Positions 34,530-44,835 of a DNA stretch of 64,000 nucleotides are shown here, piece by piece. This stretch comes from an uncultured Lachnospiraceae bacterium (GTDB lineage Bacteria; Bacillota; Clostridia; Lachnospirales; Lachnospiraceae), in contig CAKRHW010000001.1 in assembly GCA_934339365.1 (NCBI GenBank), forward strand, positions 372,001-436,000, given 5' to 3'. The notes under the pieces were generated by a model. That model worked only from the letters and a program-made list of their open reading frames with translations. It searched no databases and was not told where the DNA came from. Numbering within the stretch: the first letter of the stretch is position 1; each line of letters begins with the position of its first letter. The position numbers and the translations under genes were made by a program.

Positions 34530-35492
34530 CTATCTTTTTTTATTTTTAGGTTTTGCAATCTTTCTTTTCATCTCATCATCTGTAATCACAATTCCTTTGA
34601 TTGACTGCACAAACTTCAAAAACTGTGAATATCCATAATCTTTTGGGCTGAAATTCTTATAGCGGGCATGCACTCGGTTACTGATTTCATTGATATTAAT
34701 TCCATCTCTTCCACTGGCATTTACCATCGCAATGATATATGCAATAATATCTCCCTTTGATTTATTATTTTCCTTTAATTCTACCAATACGGTGCTGTTA
34801 ATCTTCTTTAATTCCACACCATCAATTTCTTCTAAGAATTTTGACAAGAGACTATATCCATAATTTCGCACATCAAAATCCGGATATTTATTAACAAGAC
34901 GACTTCCAATTTCTCCTAATCCGGTTACTTTTCCTTTATTTTCGTTTTCTGTGATAATACCAACAATCGTATTTTCAATAATCTTTTTACTAAAGGAAAC
35001 ATTTTTATTTTTCTCATTCTTCGAAGGTACTTCTTCTGTCTGTTCTGTCTCTTCCGCCTGATCAATTAAATTCTCTAAGGTTGTGAATACATTACAGGCA
35101 CTTCTAAAAGAACGCGGTGTTTTCTCTTCTCCCATTCCAATGACCTGCATTCCCGATTCTCTTAATCTGCTGGCAAGACGTGTAAAATCTCCATCACTTG
35201 ATACAATGCAGAATCCATCTACATTTCCGGTATACAAAATATCCATTGCATCAATAATCAGAGTCGAATCTGTGGCATTTTTCCCAATTGTATTGGCAAA
35301 CTGCTGGATTGGAGTAATGGAATTCTCTAAAAGCATATTTCTCCATTTTGCAGTGTGAGAATCTGTCCAGTCTCCATAAATTCTTCGATATGTAGTAACC
35401 CCATACTTTGTTAACTCATCTAAAATAACAGACAAATATCGTGCAGAAACATTATCTGCATCAATCAATACTGCGTATTTTTTATCCTCCAA
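34530..35492 (-). CDS. NYN-domain (PIN-like) protein with two LOTUS/OST-HTH domains
   Basis: 320 residues; TTG start with AGGGG seven bases upstream. Residues 1-145 are a NYN/LabA-like nuclease domain with acidic sites in YAVLIDADNVS, DSTLIIDAMDILY and FCIVSSDGDFTRLASRL. Two OST-HTH/LOTUS-type modules follow (about 165-235 and 245-315), each ending in a related motif (YPDFDVRNYGYSLLSKFLEE and YKNFSPKDYGYSQFLKFVQS). LOTUS domains bind G-rich or structured RNA, so an RNA-processing role is likely. A bacterial DUF88/NYN-LOTUS fusion of unknown target. Confidence 0.88.
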   Translation of the reverse strand: MEDKKYAVLIDADNVSARYLSVILDELTKYGVTTYRRIYGDWTDSHTAKWRNMLLENSITPIQQFANTIGKNATDSTLIIDAMDILYTGNVDGFCIVSSDGDFTRLASRLRESGMQVIGMGEEKTPRSFRSACNVFTTLENLIDQAEETEQTEEVPSKNEKNKNVSFSKKIIENTIVGIITENENKGKVTGLGEIGSRLVNKYPDFDVRNYGYSLLSKFLEEIDGVELKKINSTVLVELKENNKSKGDIIAYIIAMVNASGRDGININEISNRVHARYKNFSPKDYGYSQFLKFVQSIKGIVITDDEMKRKIAKPKNKKR

Positions 35493-35522
35493 CTGATTTC
35501 CCCTTTCTTCTCCAAAATTATC

Positions 35523-36320
35523 CTAATTATCCGACTTATAGTCATGAATCCATCGATCTGTTTCTTCCTCTAATTCTTCCTTCGATAAATCATTTCTTTC
35601 CGTCTGTTTTTCCTTATCTTCCTTTGTTTTCTGTGCTTTTTCTAAATCTATTTCACACTGCTCTTTTACTGCTGTTGATACTTTAAAAGAACGCATATCA
35701 TTTTCTAAATTTTCTTCTTCCCCTGATAAGAGATCTGCCATAATCAACTGCCTTAAAATGGTAGGTTTGCCTGAAATTTTATATCCCTCGCGAAAATACT
35801 TTACAGCATTTTCATACTTAAACATATTGATACAGATGACTCCCATATTATTATAAATATTTCCGTAAAATTCGTTTGAAAGATTCGTACCACGACTTCT
35901 CATCAGAATATATTTATAGCTTGCAAATGCATTATTATATTTTTTACATTTTAAAAGAATATCCGCTCTGGCTTTCAAGCGTTCTATTCCACTTTTATGT
36001 TCAAGGATATCTAACTCTCGTTGTAACTTTGCCATTTCATCCGGAGTAAAAAAAGAGGATGATTTTACAACAAAACTAATCATCTCCGTTAAACTGCTGC
36101 GATGCAGTTTTGCCTGGCGAAGTCCACTTGCTATTTTTTTATGTTTTAAATTCTTCTCGATGTATTCAATTAACTGTTCACTGAAAAAATCATCATCAAT
36201 CAAATATACATAATGATATAAATAGTATGCAAGTTCCTCAATCGAATAGATATTAATATCTAAGTCTTTTATATAATATGGAATCTTCGACTGCATACTG
36301 CATAAAATCACACCGCTCAT
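35523..36320 (-). CDS. Helical TPR-like protein of a three-gene locus
   Basis: 265 residues, mostly helical. The N-terminus includes IYSIEELAYYLYHYVYLIDDDFF, and residues about 125-205 carry TPR-like repeats (ARADILLKCKKYNNAFASYKYIL and YNNMGVICINMFKYENAVKYFREGY). The C-terminus is Glu/Lys-rich. No catalytic motif. Third and last gene of a set with the Hsp70-like and 1193-residue proteins. Function unknown. Confidence 0.75.
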   Translation of the reverse strand: MSGVILCSMQSKIPYYIKDLDINIYSIEELAYYLYHYVYLIDDDFFSEQLIEYIEKNLKHKKIASGLRQAKLHRSSLTEMISFVVKSSSFFTPDEMAKLQRELDILEHKSGIERLKARADILLKCKKYNNAFASYKYILMRSRGTNLSNEFYGNIYNNMGVICINMFKYENAVKYFREGYKISGKPTILRQLIMADLLSGEEENLENDMRSFKVSTAVKEQCEIDLEKAQKTKEDKEKQTERNDLSKEELEEETDRWIHDYKSDN

Positions 36321-36339
36321 ATGATATCTCCTTTTTCTT

Positions 36340-37617
36340 TTACATCTCTTCTATGGATACTTCTTCTTTGTACACCTTATCTGATGCCGGGAAGAAATCT
36401 CCGAATCCTTTGTCTTCCACCTGAATGGTAAATCGACTATCATCCTTATAAGCAATTGTAATTAATAATCTTGTTGTTTTCTTCGGACGTTCTGGAAGTC
36501 CTTCTAATTTCATATTTAAAACTTTACTTACCCCAGTAATTGGAGAACTAATTGTAAACTGGAGAGTGTCTGTCCGGTCTAAAATACATTCCATCCGGAC
36601 TCCTCCCTCATAATAATTGACACCTGCAAAAGATAATATTTGTTCAATATCCCTTCCTGCATGATTTACCATAAGACCGATATTTACTTTTGTTCTTCCA
36701 TAACATGAAATTAAATACTGTGAGAGTGTCGGTGCAAAAAATACTTCTCTTGCATCAAATCCGGCACCTTTTGCAAACAGATTATCTCCCTGAAATACCC
36801 TGCGTTTGTTACACAGAATCGGCAACGTTTCTTTTGCCCATGCCATCTTGAATCCTTCTCCAACTAAAAATACCGAAGAAACCACATGCCCTGCAAATTC
36901 TTGTCGGACAATCGAAGTAAAAATCCGGTCTAAATTTGCCTTTCCTTCTGAAGTATCTAATAATTCATATGACATCTGATCCGTAAATTCTTTTCGCTCA
37001 ACCGTTACTATCGCAGGCATTCTTCCATTCATAAAAGCCATCTTGTAATAGAAAAATCCATATTGTGAAAAATCAAAAAGTGCCACACTGTTTACCCAAA
37101 GATCTCTTTGCTGGTTTAAAACATAGTAAATAAAACTCTCTTCATGTCCGATAATTTTAATATCTTCTTTTTTAAGCCCGATTCTGACAATTCCATCAAA
37201 AATAGCATCCATAAGTGTCTTTTTCAGTTCCGGAATGGAAACAACAACATGTTTCACTTCTTTTGCATCTAATGCTGTTGTTACCATCTTGAATAATTCA
37301 CGAAAATAAATCTCTAACAATTCACTTGCAAAATATTCTTTTCCTTCCATCTCTGTCACACTGCCTACCATTACTTCATCAATCAGATTCCGGACAAGAA
37401 TGCCCTGCCGGTCTTTTTGTCTCTTTTGGGCTTCTTCCCCAATACACCATTCCTGTTTGCCAAAATACTTAAATAACAATGTTGGAATCTGATATCTCTG
37501 CTCCCCTTCTACTGTGCTCATAGACACAACATCATTGTCCATATTCAAATAACTGACCTGTGTATAATCTTTCGATAAGTCAATTCCAATTGTCAGGGTT
37601 TGCTCTGTTTTGTCCAT
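36340..37617 (-). CDS. Hsp70/actin-fold ATPase-like protein (probably DUF5716 family)
   Basis: 425 residues; ATG with GGAGG six bases before. The start TLTIGIDLSKDYTQVSYLN is the phosphate-1 strand-turn of the actin/Hsp70 ATPase fold, with YQIPTLLFKY and CIGEEAQKRQ matching the DnaK N-terminus. A later SVALFDFSQYGFFYYK stands where phosphate-2 lies, and SSVFLVGEGFKMAWAKE stands for the adenosine motif. The C-terminal 110 residues replace the usual substrate domain with a beta-rich end. The phosphate-2 loop lacks the usual DLGGGT glycines, so ATP hydrolysis is doubtful. Confidence 0.75.
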   Translation of the reverse strand: MDKTEQTLTIGIDLSKDYTQVSYLNMDNDVVSMSTVEGEQRYQIPTLLFKYFGKQEWCIGEEAQKRQKDRQGILVRNLIDEVMVGSVTEMEGKEYFASELLEIYFRELFKMVTTALDAKEVKHVVVSIPELKKTLMDAIFDGIVRIGLKKEDIKIIGHEESFIYYVLNQQRDLWVNSVALFDFSQYGFFYYKMAFMNGRMPAIVTVERKEFTDQMSYELLDTSEGKANLDRIFTSIVRQEFAGHVVSSVFLVGEGFKMAWAKETLPILCNKRRVFQGDNLFAKGAGFDAREVFFAPTLSQYLISCYGRTKVNIGLMVNHAGRDIEQILSFAGVNYYEGGVRMECILDRTDTLQFTISSPITGVSKVLNMKLEGLPERPKKTTRLLITIAYKDDSRFTIQVEDKGFGDFFPASDKVYKEEVSIEEM

Positions 37618-37638
37618 ATCATACCTCCATTGTTTTTT

Positions 37639-40600
37639 CTATAAAATCTCAAATGCTTCAGCAGAATTTTTCTTCTTCATATATTCTTTCATCAGCATTC
37701 TCTCTTTTTCTTTATTTGACTGTTGTCCTGCAATTAAAATCTTATTGAGAAGTTCAAACCGGCTTTCTCCTGTAAATGCACTCTCATCTTCTAAGCAGAC
37801 CGACTTTAATTCTATTGCCGGTTCTTCTTTTTTCTTTTCTTTCTCTCCCTGTTCTTTACTGATATAGTAATTCAGCTTGTCTCCATAAAAGAGTACAAAA
37901 TCCTTAATGAAAATTCCAGGGAATACACTCTGCATCGGTTCTACTAACAGATTTGATTCTTCCTCTCCATTGCCTACGGTATAACTAATATACACTTTAT
38001 CCTTTGGATTTGTGCGATAATCAATCAATACTTTATCTTCTAAATAGAATGGAATCTCAAACCATTTTTTATACTTTTTATAAAAATCAAAGATAATATT
38101 ATAATCACTTAATTCCATTATCATGGATTTGTAATATTCACGTTTGTCTTCCTCTAATTCATCCTTCTGTGAAGTATACTCTAACAAAGCAATTTTACAA
38201 ATGGTAGGAATCTCTAAATGCCGCATCATGTCTTTTTCCATATAAGACAAAACAAATTCCATCTGCTCTTTTTCACCCATATGATATAAATAATGATAAG
38301 AACAGAACGAATAATAAGCTAATTTAATATTCTTACAGATTCCATATTTATAATAAGATAAGAATACTTTCGTCAAATCACATTTTACATCACCGATAAA
38401 CATCGCCTGTACCAGAATTCTTTCTTCTAATTTGTGATTCTCATAAACAAAATCATATTCTGCTTCCCATAATTGCAGCATTTCCTGCATTGTGCCATTA
38501 AAATATTCACTTAAATATTCTAATATCTCTTCGTTATATTTCCCTTTTCTAAAAATATAAGATGCAAGTTCAAGCAATAAACGGCTTCTTTGTTCTTCCT
38601 CGTTTTCTTTCTTGTCTTTGATCAGTGTTGTACACAAACGTGCCAGAATTCTAGATGGTATTCCTTCATATCCATATGCTTTAATTGACTGATATGCTTC
38701 TTTATAAAGGCGTCTCTCAATCCGCATCTGCGTAATCTTCTGTCTTGTATCACTATCCATTCCCTTCTGATCTACATCACGCAAATATTCATCTAACTCA
38801 TCACTATTTAGATGGTTAAAATAATATTCCACTACATCCGCAATGATTTCCTGACGATAGCGGGTCCTGATATTCGCAAATTTCATGATATTTTTATACA
38901 AGGTCACTGTCTGTATCGGAGCATCCTGATATAATAAATACCGCTCTGCAAAATGTAACAGCAAATATTCATTCTCTTGATCTAACTCAAAACTTAACTT
39001 CAGATAATCATCCATATCTAACAGTTTTGTTAATGTATATTTTACTGTATTCGCATATCTTCTTCCGTATTGATCTACAAATAATATGATTGGAGATTCT
39101 GTATATATTCTTACATATGCTTTGCCATTTACCAGTCTGACTACCTGTTCTTCATTCGTTTCTTTATGAATGACAACCACTTCCATCATCTGTGGTTCAT
39201 CACAGGATATTTCATATGTCTCAACAATATCCGGAAGCTTCTTTGCAACATCTGTATTGACAATTGATGGCTGAATCACTTCCTTGTAGATGACTGCAAG
39301 CTTGCGATTCATATTTCCTTCAAACAACTGTCCGAACAGATATTGTTCCATAATCTTCGTATAATTGGCATAAATCTCAGGTATCTTTTTCTTATTCATA
39401 ATGATATTACTATATAAAAATTCTTGTTTCTCTCCAAGAACTTCTCCATTATAAATAAAATACATATAAATCATCTTCGGCAACAATCCTGTCTCATTAA
39501 CATCGATTGAGAACATGTAATATTCATACAGATTCGTAATGCGCAGTTCCTGTTCTACACCCTTTTCATACCATGTAAAATACTTATGGTCTGTTTTATT
39601 TCCTCTGACTAATAAAGTACAGATTGCTGTTAACAGCTCTTCACTCGGATGATTCTCATAAAGAACCGTCAGTGTTTGATACAAAGTCTCGCTAAAACGC
39701 TTCTCAACTGATACCAATTCCACAAACTGACGTACCAGTTTTTCATCGATATAGTCATTTTTAGCTCCAAAATACAAAATCTGCTGTTCAAAGGTATTCA
39801 AAATCCGAAGCAGACCAGGCTGCTCATTTAAGACACTCAATGCTTCATAATACATAAGTGGACTTCTGCATCCTTGTGCATATTCCCCTTTAATCAAAGT
39901 ATATTTTAAGCTTTTGTTCACATCATATTTTTCATCTAAATACAACATAATCCATAAAAGCTGCCAGTCACGTGTCTCGTCGTACATCTTTTGAATCTCT
40001 TCTACAACCTGTGCAGTATATGCTGCTTCTCTTTTCAAAAGACTTCTTACATACAGATAATAACAATAAATTCGTACATTCTTATCTGCATCTACCAAAC
40101 GATTACGAATAAAATCATCTAAAATCTCTTCTGCACTCTCTGCTTTGTTACAGCTTAAAAGTAACTGTGCCTTATATAATCGTCCATAATAATACAGATT
40201 CTTATTTTTCGATTCTAGCAACAAATCTACCATATGCATGGATTCTGTCACCCAGGTATCTATATCGCATTTGTGCATACGGAATTTCAGATAGCTCTGT
40301 AATAAATCAATCCGGCACTGTGTCTCCTGTCTTCTTTTTTCTAAATCAACAGACTGATTATCAACAACAATCTGGTATGTATCCGTCTGGCCCATATTTT
40401 CAAACTCGATACATCCATAATTGACTCCCTGATACAACTTCTTTACATCAATCAGGTATGTATACTCATACCTGTTTCCTGCAAAATCGTCATGTGTAAC
40501 TCTTCGTTTGCATTCTGTAATAAAATTACCTTTTACCGTAACTTTCAGATTCAGATAGCCCCAGTTATCCCGTTCTAAAATCAGAGTATCTTTAAACGAA

Positions 40601-41220
40601 GCGTCTACATCTGAATAATGTATCTGTGGCTTGTCTAACGTAACATGTACTGGTGTCTTCTTATTGATGGCGATTAAAAACTCCTCTAAAGCAAGTCTCT
40701 GATCCTGACTTTTAATCAGTCCTTCATATAACGCAATATGTCTCCGGTCATTCTTCTCTAATAATCTGCAAAAATCCTTTGACAAGAAAAGCTTTAATGC
40801 CTCTTCATAATTTGTATGCACCAAATTGGTAAAATGAAAATAATTCTCAATTCTTCCGATGGAGCTTACAATACTATAATCTAAAACTGTAATAAATACA
40901 GGAATTGAAATCTCTCCACGATTCGTAACAAGATTGATTTCTCCCCGAATATAGCTTCCATCCTTAATATTCATTGTATCTACTTCGTATTTAATTGTAT
41001 TTGTTAATCCGTGAAACTGCTCATTTAAAATGCGTACACGTGTATTTGTGGAATAAACTAATCCTTTTACCGGAACCTTATTTGTAGATGAAATGGTAAA
41101 CTCACCACAAAAAGAGCTGTCAGTTACCACTGATTCTTCAATCTTTGCAACTGACATCTCTACTTCCGGTATATCGTATTCTATTTTCCCAACTGTTAAT
41201 TTATCGATTAGTGCTTTCAC
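37639..41220 (-). CDS. 1193-residue protein of unknown function (probably DUF5717 family)
   Basis: A very large protein without a signal peptide or membrane span. The N-terminal 290 residues are beta-rich (possible immunoglobulin-like folds, e.g. SSTNKVPVKGLVYSTNTRVRI and YLNLKVTVKGNFITE). Residues about 300-1100 are long helical repeats resembling TPR solenoids, and the last 100 residues are again mixed (VYISYTVGNGEEESN). It precedes the Hsp70-like gene by 21 bases and must be co-transcribed. I know this gene order only from Lachnospiraceae and no function has been assigned as far as I know. Confidence 0.75.
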   Translation of the reverse strand: MKALIDKLTVGKIEYDIPEVEMSVAKIEESVVTDSSFCGEFTISSTNKVPVKGLVYSTNTRVRILNEQFHGLTNTIKYEVDTMNIKDGSYIRGEINLVTNRGEISIPVFITVLDYSIVSSIGRIENYFHFTNLVHTNYEEALKLFLSKDFCRLLEKNDRRHIALYEGLIKSQDQRLALEEFLIAINKKTPVHVTLDKPQIHYSDVDASFKDTLILERDNWGYLNLKVTVKGNFITECKRRVTHDDFAGNRYEYTYLIDVKKLYQGVNYGCIEFENMGQTDTYQIVVDNQSVDLEKRRQETQCRIDLLQSYLKFRMHKCDIDTWVTESMHMVDLLLESKNKNLYYYGRLYKAQLLLSCNKAESAEEILDDFIRNRLVDADKNVRIYCYYLYVRSLLKREAAYTAQVVEEIQKMYDETRDWQLLWIMLYLDEKYDVNKSLKYTLIKGEYAQGCRSPLMYYEALSVLNEQPGLLRILNTFEQQILYFGAKNDYIDEKLVRQFVELVSVEKRFSETLYQTLTVLYENHPSEELLTAICTLLVRGNKTDHKYFTWYEKGVEQELRITNLYEYYMFSIDVNETGLLPKMIYMYFIYNGEVLGEKQEFLYSNIIMNKKKIPEIYANYTKIMEQYLFGQLFEGNMNRKLAVIYKEVIQPSIVNTDVAKKLPDIVETYEISCDEPQMMEVVVIHKETNEEQVVRLVNGKAYVRIYTESPIILFVDQYGRRYANTVKYTLTKLLDMDDYLKLSFELDQENEYLLLHFAERYLLYQDAPIQTVTLYKNIMKFANIRTRYRQEIIADVVEYYFNHLNSDELDEYLRDVDQKGMDSDTRQKITQMRIERRLYKEAYQSIKAYGYEGIPSRILARLCTTLIKDKKENEEEQRSRLLLELASYIFRKGKYNEEILEYLSEYFNGTMQEMLQLWEAEYDFVYENHKLEERILVQAMFIGDVKCDLTKVFLSYYKYGICKNIKLAYYSFCSYHYLYHMGEKEQMEFVLSYMEKDMMRHLEIPTICKIALLEYTSQKDELEEDKREYYKSMIMELSDYNIIFDFYKKYKKWFEIPFYLEDKVLIDYRTNPKDKVYISYTVGNGEEESNLLVEPMQSVFPGIFIKDFVLFYGDKLNYYISKEQGEKEKKKEEPAIELKSVCLEDESAFTGESRFELLNKILIAGQQSNKEKERMLMKEYMKKKNSAEAFEIL

Positions 41221-41358
41221 CGTATCCCTCCAGTTTTCAGCCTAAATATCCATTGGAAAAAACCCAATTGACTCTATTATACACAAAAGGTTCTGCTTTT
41301 GCAAGGTTGCGTTTTGACTGACTTCATTCCTTTCTTTTCTTTTTTATATGCAAAGCTA

Positions 41359-42000
41359 TTATATGATATCATCCGTCTCCTTTTGAAATAATTGTTTCGC
41401 CGAAATAACCTTCATTTCAAATTTTTCTTCTCCACAGCAAGCATATGCGTATTCCTTTTCCTGCCAGCTTTTTATATAAAGAAGATCTCGTTTTTTTTCT
41501 GTATTACAAAAATCCAACAATTCCGTTTTTTCCAAATCATACCCGAGTCCAACACCATAATATTTTCCAAATGCTTCCTTCAATGTCCATAGCATGGTAT
41601 ACTCATCTTTTTTCCCTATTAGCATTTTCTTTTCATAAGCAGTTAAAAAAAATTTTGCAATTTCTTTAATTTCAGGTGTTTTTCTTTCCACATCAATTCC
41701 AACAGGTCTTTTGGAAATTGCACAAACTTCTCTTCCGTCACAATGACTCAGGTTAAAGTGAAATCCCATATTCAAACTTGGTTTCCCATATTTTCCTATG
41801 TTAAAATTAGAAAGATTTTTTATTCCATATTCCTCTTTTACTCCATGGCAAAGCAATTTATAAGATATAATGCCCTGCTTTCTTCTATTTGCATCCTTTA
41901 TACGCTGTATATTCCGTTGCCTTTGCATATCCATTTCTGAAAAAATTCTTTTTAACTCTGCCTCGGTAACCCTGTCATCTTCACAAAAAATATAAATCAT
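41359..42000 (-). CDS. Sfp-type 4'-phosphopantetheinyl transferase
   Basis: Transfers phosphopantetheine from CoA to the Ser of carrier proteins. 213 residues with the three family signatures: GKPSLNMGFHFNLSHCDG, VGIDVERK (the Mg-binding Asp/Glu) and WTLKEAFGKYYGVGL. The broad-specificity Sfp class is normal for NRPS clusters. It is the last gene of the cluster and overlaps the ECF ATPase gene by four bases (ATGA), so it must serve the carrier domains encoded upstream. Confidence 0.95.
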   Translation of the reverse strand: MIYIFCEDDRVTEAELKRIFSEMDMQRQRNIQRIKDANRRKQGIISYKLLCHGVKEEYGIKNLSNFNIGKYGKPSLNMGFHFNLSHCDGREVCAISKRPVGIDVERKTPEIKEIAKFFLTAYEKKMLIGKKDEYTMLWTLKEAFGKYYGVGLGYDLEKTELLDFCNTEKKRDLLYIKSWQEKEYAYACCGEEKFEMKVISAKQLFQKETDDII

Positions 42001-43463
42001 ATAGACTCCCCTTCAAAAAAATTCTTTAATTTTTTTATCCCCTCTATATTTAGAGAATACTGTTCTATTAATCTGCCTTTCTCAATTCTTGTAACTGCAT
42101 CACAGGCAGAAACAATAAACTCATAATCATGTGTTACAACAAAAAGAAATGTATTTTCATCACACAGGCTCTTTAGAAGTTGTACTGTCTTTTTCATATG
42201 AGTAAAATCAAGTCCACTCGTCGGTTCATCAAAAAGAAGTATTTTTTTTCCACTAAATTTTGCCGATGCAATAATGACTCTTTGTTTCTGTCCTCCTGAA
42301 AGAGTCATAGGATGTCGCTCTTTTAACATATCAATATCTAGTTCTTCCATTATAGTGTTAAGAATTATTTCACTTGTTTCTTCTGCCCCAAGTGTTATTT
42401 CCTCCTCAACAGAATCCATAAATAACTGATGATTTACTTCCTGCATTACTACATAACTCATATTAAGCCTGTTTTTTCGTTTAATCAAATCACTATTTAA
42501 AATGGAATATCCATCTGTTTTTTTCATAATACCTGAAATTGCTGATACAAATGTAGATTTTCCTGCACCATTATGCCCAATAATTGCACAAATTTCACCA
42601 GCATGAAATTCTGCATGTTCAATAAGAAGTGCTCTTTTTTTTCCATAAAAAGCTTCAAAATAAGTAAAAAATAATGTTTCTTTATAATCTTTTTTTCTTT
42701 GAATTGCACAAATCGGAAAAGATGAAAGTTCTAAAATCCGAATACCTGTCTTCTCATGTTCATCTAAGGACATGTTAGAAAGTTCATCCACTGTATATTC
42801 TCTTATAATCTCGCCATGATCCATATATACTGCTCTATCCATAAGATCCTTTAAATAATAGATTCTATGTTCTGCAACAATAATAGTCTTGCCTTTCTTT
42901 TTTAAAAGCTCTAATATTTTTTTCATCCGTTCAACCGCTGAAAAATCAAGATTTGCAGATGGTTCATCAAGAACATATATTTCTGGATTCATAGCATAAA
43001 CGGATGCAAATGCAATAATCTGTTTTTCTCCTCCTGAGAGTTCAAATATACTCCGGTCCATCAAATCCTCAATTTGTAATTCTTGTGCCGTTTTTCTTAC
43101 CCTTTTTTGAATATCCTTACTATCTACTCCCATATTTTCAAGTCCAAAGGCAATTTCACTAGTTGTATTTACTGTATAAAACTGTGTCCTTGGGTTCTGA
43201 AAGACAGTTCCTACCTTTTTTGCAATTTGATACATTGGCTGGTCTTGTGTTTCATTACTATCCACAAGTATAGTTCCTTTCAGTTTGCCGTCATAAAAAT
43301 TAGGAATCATTCCATTCAAAAGTCGAATAAGTGAACTTTTTCCACAACCACTTTGTCCACACAAAAGTACACACTCTCCCTTCTTTATTTCAAGAGAAAC
43401 ATTTTTTAGAGAAGGTGTTTTTCCTGTTTCGTATGTATATGTAACATTTTCTATTTTAACCAT
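41997..43463 (-). CDS. ECF transporter double ATPase (EcfA-EcfA' fusion)
   Basis: 488 residues from the ATG at 43463 (GGAG nine bases upstream). Two complete ABC ATPase halves lie in one chain. First half: Walker A LLCGQSGCGKSS, signature LSGGEKQI, Walker B YVLDEPSANLD, H-loop AEHR. Second half: IIGHNGAGKST, LSGGQKQR, LLFDEPTSGLD, VTHDYE. This fused form goes with MptD-type S components and powers uptake of small ligands. It follows the T component after 80 bases. Confidence 0.92.
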   Translation of the reverse strand: MVKIENVTYTYETGKTPSLKNVSLEIKKGECVLLCGQSGCGKSSLIRLLNGMIPNFYDGKLKGTILVDSNETQDQPMYQIAKKVGTVFQNPRTQFYTVNTTSEIAFGLENMGVDSKDIQKRVRKTAQELQIEDLMDRSIFELSGGEKQIIAFASVYAMNPEIYVLDEPSANLDFSAVERMKKILELLKKKGKTIIVAEHRIYYLKDLMDRAVYMDHGEIIREYTVDELSNMSLDEHEKTGIRILELSSFPICAIQRKKDYKETLFFTYFEAFYGKKRALLIEHAEFHAGEICAIIGHNGAGKSTFVSAISGIMKKTDGYSILNSDLIKRKNRLNMSYVVMQEVNHQLFMDSVEEEITLGAEETSEIILNTIMEELDIDMLKERHPMTLSGGQKQRVIIASAKFSGKKILLFDEPTSGLDFTHMKKTVQLLKSLCDENTFLFVVTHDYEFIVSACDAVTRIEKGRLIEQYSLNIEGIKKLKNFFEGESI

Positions 43464-43543
43464 TCTATAACACTCCATTCAATTCTCTTTTGCAGAAATT
43501 AATCCAAGAAACATCTCATAACTCTAAATGCGTATCTTCTGCG

Positions 43544-44218
43544 TCAATGAGAAAATTTAAGTATAATGACACACACTGTCATAATTGCCATAATCATAAT
43601 TGCCAAAACATCTGCAATTCCAAACTTTATATCCTCATAAGCTGTATGCTCATATGGCGAATCTAATCCTCTACAAAGTGCTGCAGCAGATAATTCCTCA
43701 CTAACATTTACTGCCGAAAAAAGCAACGGTACCATGATATGTTCTATCGAAAAATAAATGCCTCGAATTTTCATTGCTGCTCTTATCGCCCTCCATTCCT
43801 CTTTAATTGTAGGAAAATAACGAAATACTACAGACAATGGTATAATGATTGATTGAGGCAAATGTATCTTTCTCATTGCTGCCACAAAATCAGAAACCTG
43901 CGTTGTATCAAGAATCCATTTTCCAAGAGCAAGACAAGGCAAAAATTTTCTAAGTGCAAATGCAATAAATGAAACAATCGTATAATACACTCCTGACATA
44001 TTTTCTGATACATACTGATCTACAGACAACATAAGCAAAAATGCAATCACAAATTTGATTGCACTTTTCCATTTTCCCCCTACTGCAATAATTCCAACAC
44101 TAAACGAAAATAAACACACCTCTAGTATCATGGAACGGCATGCAAGTAAAAGCAAATTTACTCCTAGTATTAATATAAATTTTGTTCTTGGATCAAATCT
44201 GACAGAAACTCTTTTCAT
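43544..44218 (-). CDS. ECF transporter T component (CbiQ/EcfT family)
   Basis: 224 residues, about six hydrophobic segments. The start VRFDPRTKFILILGVNLLLLAC is the family N-terminus, and the coupling-helix motif appears as AAALCRGLDSPYE (x-R-G). It transmits ATP hydrolysis to the S component. It overlaps the S-component stop by one base (TAATG). Confidence 0.92.
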   Translation of the reverse strand: MKRVSVRFDPRTKFILILGVNLLLLACRSMILEVCLFSFSVGIIAVGGKWKSAIKFVIAFLLMLSVDQYVSENMSGVYYTIVSFIAFALRKFLPCLALGKWILDTTQVSDFVAAMRKIHLPQSIIIPLSVVFRYFPTIKEEWRAIRAAMKIRGIYFSIEHIMVPLLFSAVNVSEELSAAALCRGLDSPYEHTAYEDIKFGIADVLAIMIMAIMTVCVIILKFSH

Positions 44219-44814
44219 TATGCAATACCAGCTTTCTCAAAATGTTTCTGAAACATTTTATTTCCAATCAATGTTCCTATAATTCCACATAAAACGGAAG
44301 CTAAAACCATAACTATCAAAACCCAGGAAGGAGTTAACTTATCAATTGTATCTACAAAATTCTGACTCATACCTCTATCTATCGTACTTCTAAAATACTC
44401 TTCTCTCATTACCCAGATTGGCAAAAAACCGCCTAAAAGATTTAATGAAAAAACAAGGTAACTTATTAAATTAAGTGTTTTATTCTTAAATTTACCGACG
44501 CCAGCAATTATCTCTGCTAAAATCCCACAAATCAGACCCGTTAAAACTACAATCCAAATATTTCCCATAAGTAAAAGAAATAAGCATGGAAGCATTGCTG
44601 CAATAAAAATTGGTCCATGCATTGGTGCCTTGGCAAGCAACATCATGTAGATTGGTGCTGAAAAAAAAGAAATAATTGCCAACATGCAAAGATAAAGTGG
44701 TGGAAGCGGCATACAAATCGTGCCAAATATTGCAAATACAACAAAGTACAATGCAATGAATATTCCTGCAGAAACTAATTTTTTAGATTTTTTTATATTA
44801 CTTTTATTACTCAT
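44218..44814 (-). CDS. ECF transporter S component, MptD family
   Basis: 198 residues, about five to six membrane helices. ATG at 44814 is favoured because AAGGAG is ten bases before it. The pattern SAGIFIALYFVVFAIFGTICMPLPPLYLCML and MHGPIFIAAMLPCLFLLLMG matches the MptD (Trep_Strep) group. Such S components often sit beside YbtPQ-like ABC pairs in Gram-positive iron or siderophore loci. The ligand is probably the cluster product or its metal complex (inference). Confidence 0.85.
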   Translation of the reverse strand: MSNKSNIKKSKKLVSAGIFIALYFVVFAIFGTICMPLPPLYLCMLAIISFFSAPIYMMLLAKAPMHGPIFIAAMLPCLFLLLMGNIWIVVLTGLICGILAEIIAGVGKFKNKTLNLISYLVFSLNLLGGFLPIWVMREEYFRSTIDRGMSQNFVDTIDKLTPSWVLIVMVLASVLCGIIGTLIGNKMFQKHFEKAGIA

Positions 44815-44835
44815 AAATATCATTCTCCTTCTAAT

